Position numbers and translations under genes: made by a program. A stretch of DNA of 6,523 nt, taken from Chloroflexota bacterium. Its GTDB lineage: Bacteria; Chloroflexota; Ktedonobacteria; Ktedonobacterales; Ktedonobacteraceae. The stretch spans positions 1 through 6,523 of the forward strand of contig DAHVFL010000279.1 of the NCBI GenBank assembly GCA_027316975.1, given 5' to 3'. The notes under the pieces are model-generated. The model did not search any database and was not told the DNA's origin. It was given only the letters and a program-made list of their open reading frames with translations. This document shows, one piece after another, positions 6,080 to 6,523 of this stretch (its first letter is position 1; each line of letters starts with the position of its first letter).

Positions 6080-6523
6080 TTAAATGCTATTTCCGGCGAT
6101 TGATTGCATGGCTTGCTTGCGCAACGCTTGTAAGGCCTCACTGAAGCGAACTGGATACGCCTCATGGGGGGTCAGGATGTGATACCGTTCGGGTAAAGCT
6201 TGCAGGTTCTGCTGCGCCAGTTCGCGAATCTCTGAAAGGGGCGGCAGGCTGCCAGGGATGATCTCGCCGTTGCGCATGACGGGGCGCAGCATTCGATGGT
6301 AGTTATCCGGGCGCGGTTCAGAGGCCAGTTGCAGAATATCTTCCTGCCAGTTAGGGTGACGGTAGACTTCTTTTTTTCCAGGCCAGGTCGATTTCACGCC
6401 CGCGATCTTGACTTTCGGAAATTCGCTGCCTTCCTCATCCACATGCCACACTTCTTTGTAGACCGCACCGAGCGCGCCGCCCTCGATGTCGCGTTCAGCC
6501 GATCCCGCGCCGCTGCCCAGGGC
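6080..6523 (-). CDS. pncB: Nicotinate phosphoribosyltransferase (C-terminal part; N-terminus outside window)
   Basis: This cytoplasmic NAD-salvage enzyme joins nicotinate to phosphoribosyl pyrophosphate, with ATP, to give nicotinate mononucleotide. The frame is open from the right edge to the TAA at 6082-6080, giving 147 visible residues. They match the end of the family: GGALGAVYKEV (about 15-25), VKIAGVKSTWPGKKEVYR (about 38-55), LRPVMRNGEIIPG, a SEIRELAQQNLQALP segment and a final Tyr-Pro-Val-x-Phe-Ser motif. The K-x-T/S-x-PG-KK-VYR block is typical of the roughly 450-490-residue bacterial form rather than the E. coli form. The catalytic and PRPP-binding regions would lie outside the window, so intactness cannot be judged. 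A GTG at 6451 within the frame is internal, because family-like sequence continues upstream of it. The downstream gap to the CmpX-like gene is about 170 bases, so the two are probably separate units. Confidence 0.9.
   Translation of the reverse strand, partial: ALGSGAGSAERDIEGGALGAVYKEVWHVDEEGSEFPKVKIAGVKSTWPGKKEVYRHPNWQEDILQLASEPRPDNYHRMLRPVMRNGEIIPGSLPPLSEIRELAQQNLQALPERYHILTPHEAYPVRFSEALQALRKQAMQSIAGNSI

Overview
The window holds seven protein-coding genes, two of them cut by its edges, and no RNA gene, insertion sequence or CRISPR array. Genes are GC-moderate with GC-rich third positions, gaps are AT-richer, and initiation signals are strong bacterial ones (GAAGGAG sites, one TTG start). 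The mix of a PPi-type phosphofructokinase, a Tes-like radical SAM protein, a GT2 glycosyltransferase of the TIGR04283 type, a CmpX-like membrane protein and several orphan membrane proteins suggests a Chloroflexota bacterium, possibly Ktedonobacteria. The taxon is an inference from protein flavour, not shown by any marker gene.

Layout: a 3' fragment of a phosphofructokinase runs rightward from the left edge to 869. Everything else is on the minus strand. From right to left these are the C-terminal part of nicotinate phosphoribosyltransferase (6523 to 6080), an AT-rich gap with a possible promoter, a CmpX-like membrane protein with a Gln/Pro-rich tail (5909 to 4992) followed by a clear intrinsic terminator, and then a promoter with a perfect TATAAT. 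That promoter drives the radical SAM gene (4756 to 3320) and the glycosyltransferase gene (3308 to 2625). Next come an eight-helix membrane protein of unknown function (2472 to 1564) and a small single-pass protein with a FxLYD-like beta domain (1396 to 932), which converges on the phosphofructokinase gene.

The most interesting part is the pair of radical SAM enzyme and glycosyltransferase. The stop codon of the first forms part of the ribosome binding site of the second, so they are probably translated together. The radical SAM protein resembles the archaeal tetraether lipid synthase family (MJ0619/Tes) at both ends but has no cysteine between residues 37 and 100, where I recall archaeal members carrying an extra cluster motif. 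The pair, followed by two membrane proteins, could act on membrane lipids or a glycolipid. This is a hypothesis. The flanking genes are housekeeping (glycolysis, NAD salvage) and seem unrelated. No gene-free stretch exceeds 300 bases; the longest, 4757-4991, holds a promoter and a terminator.
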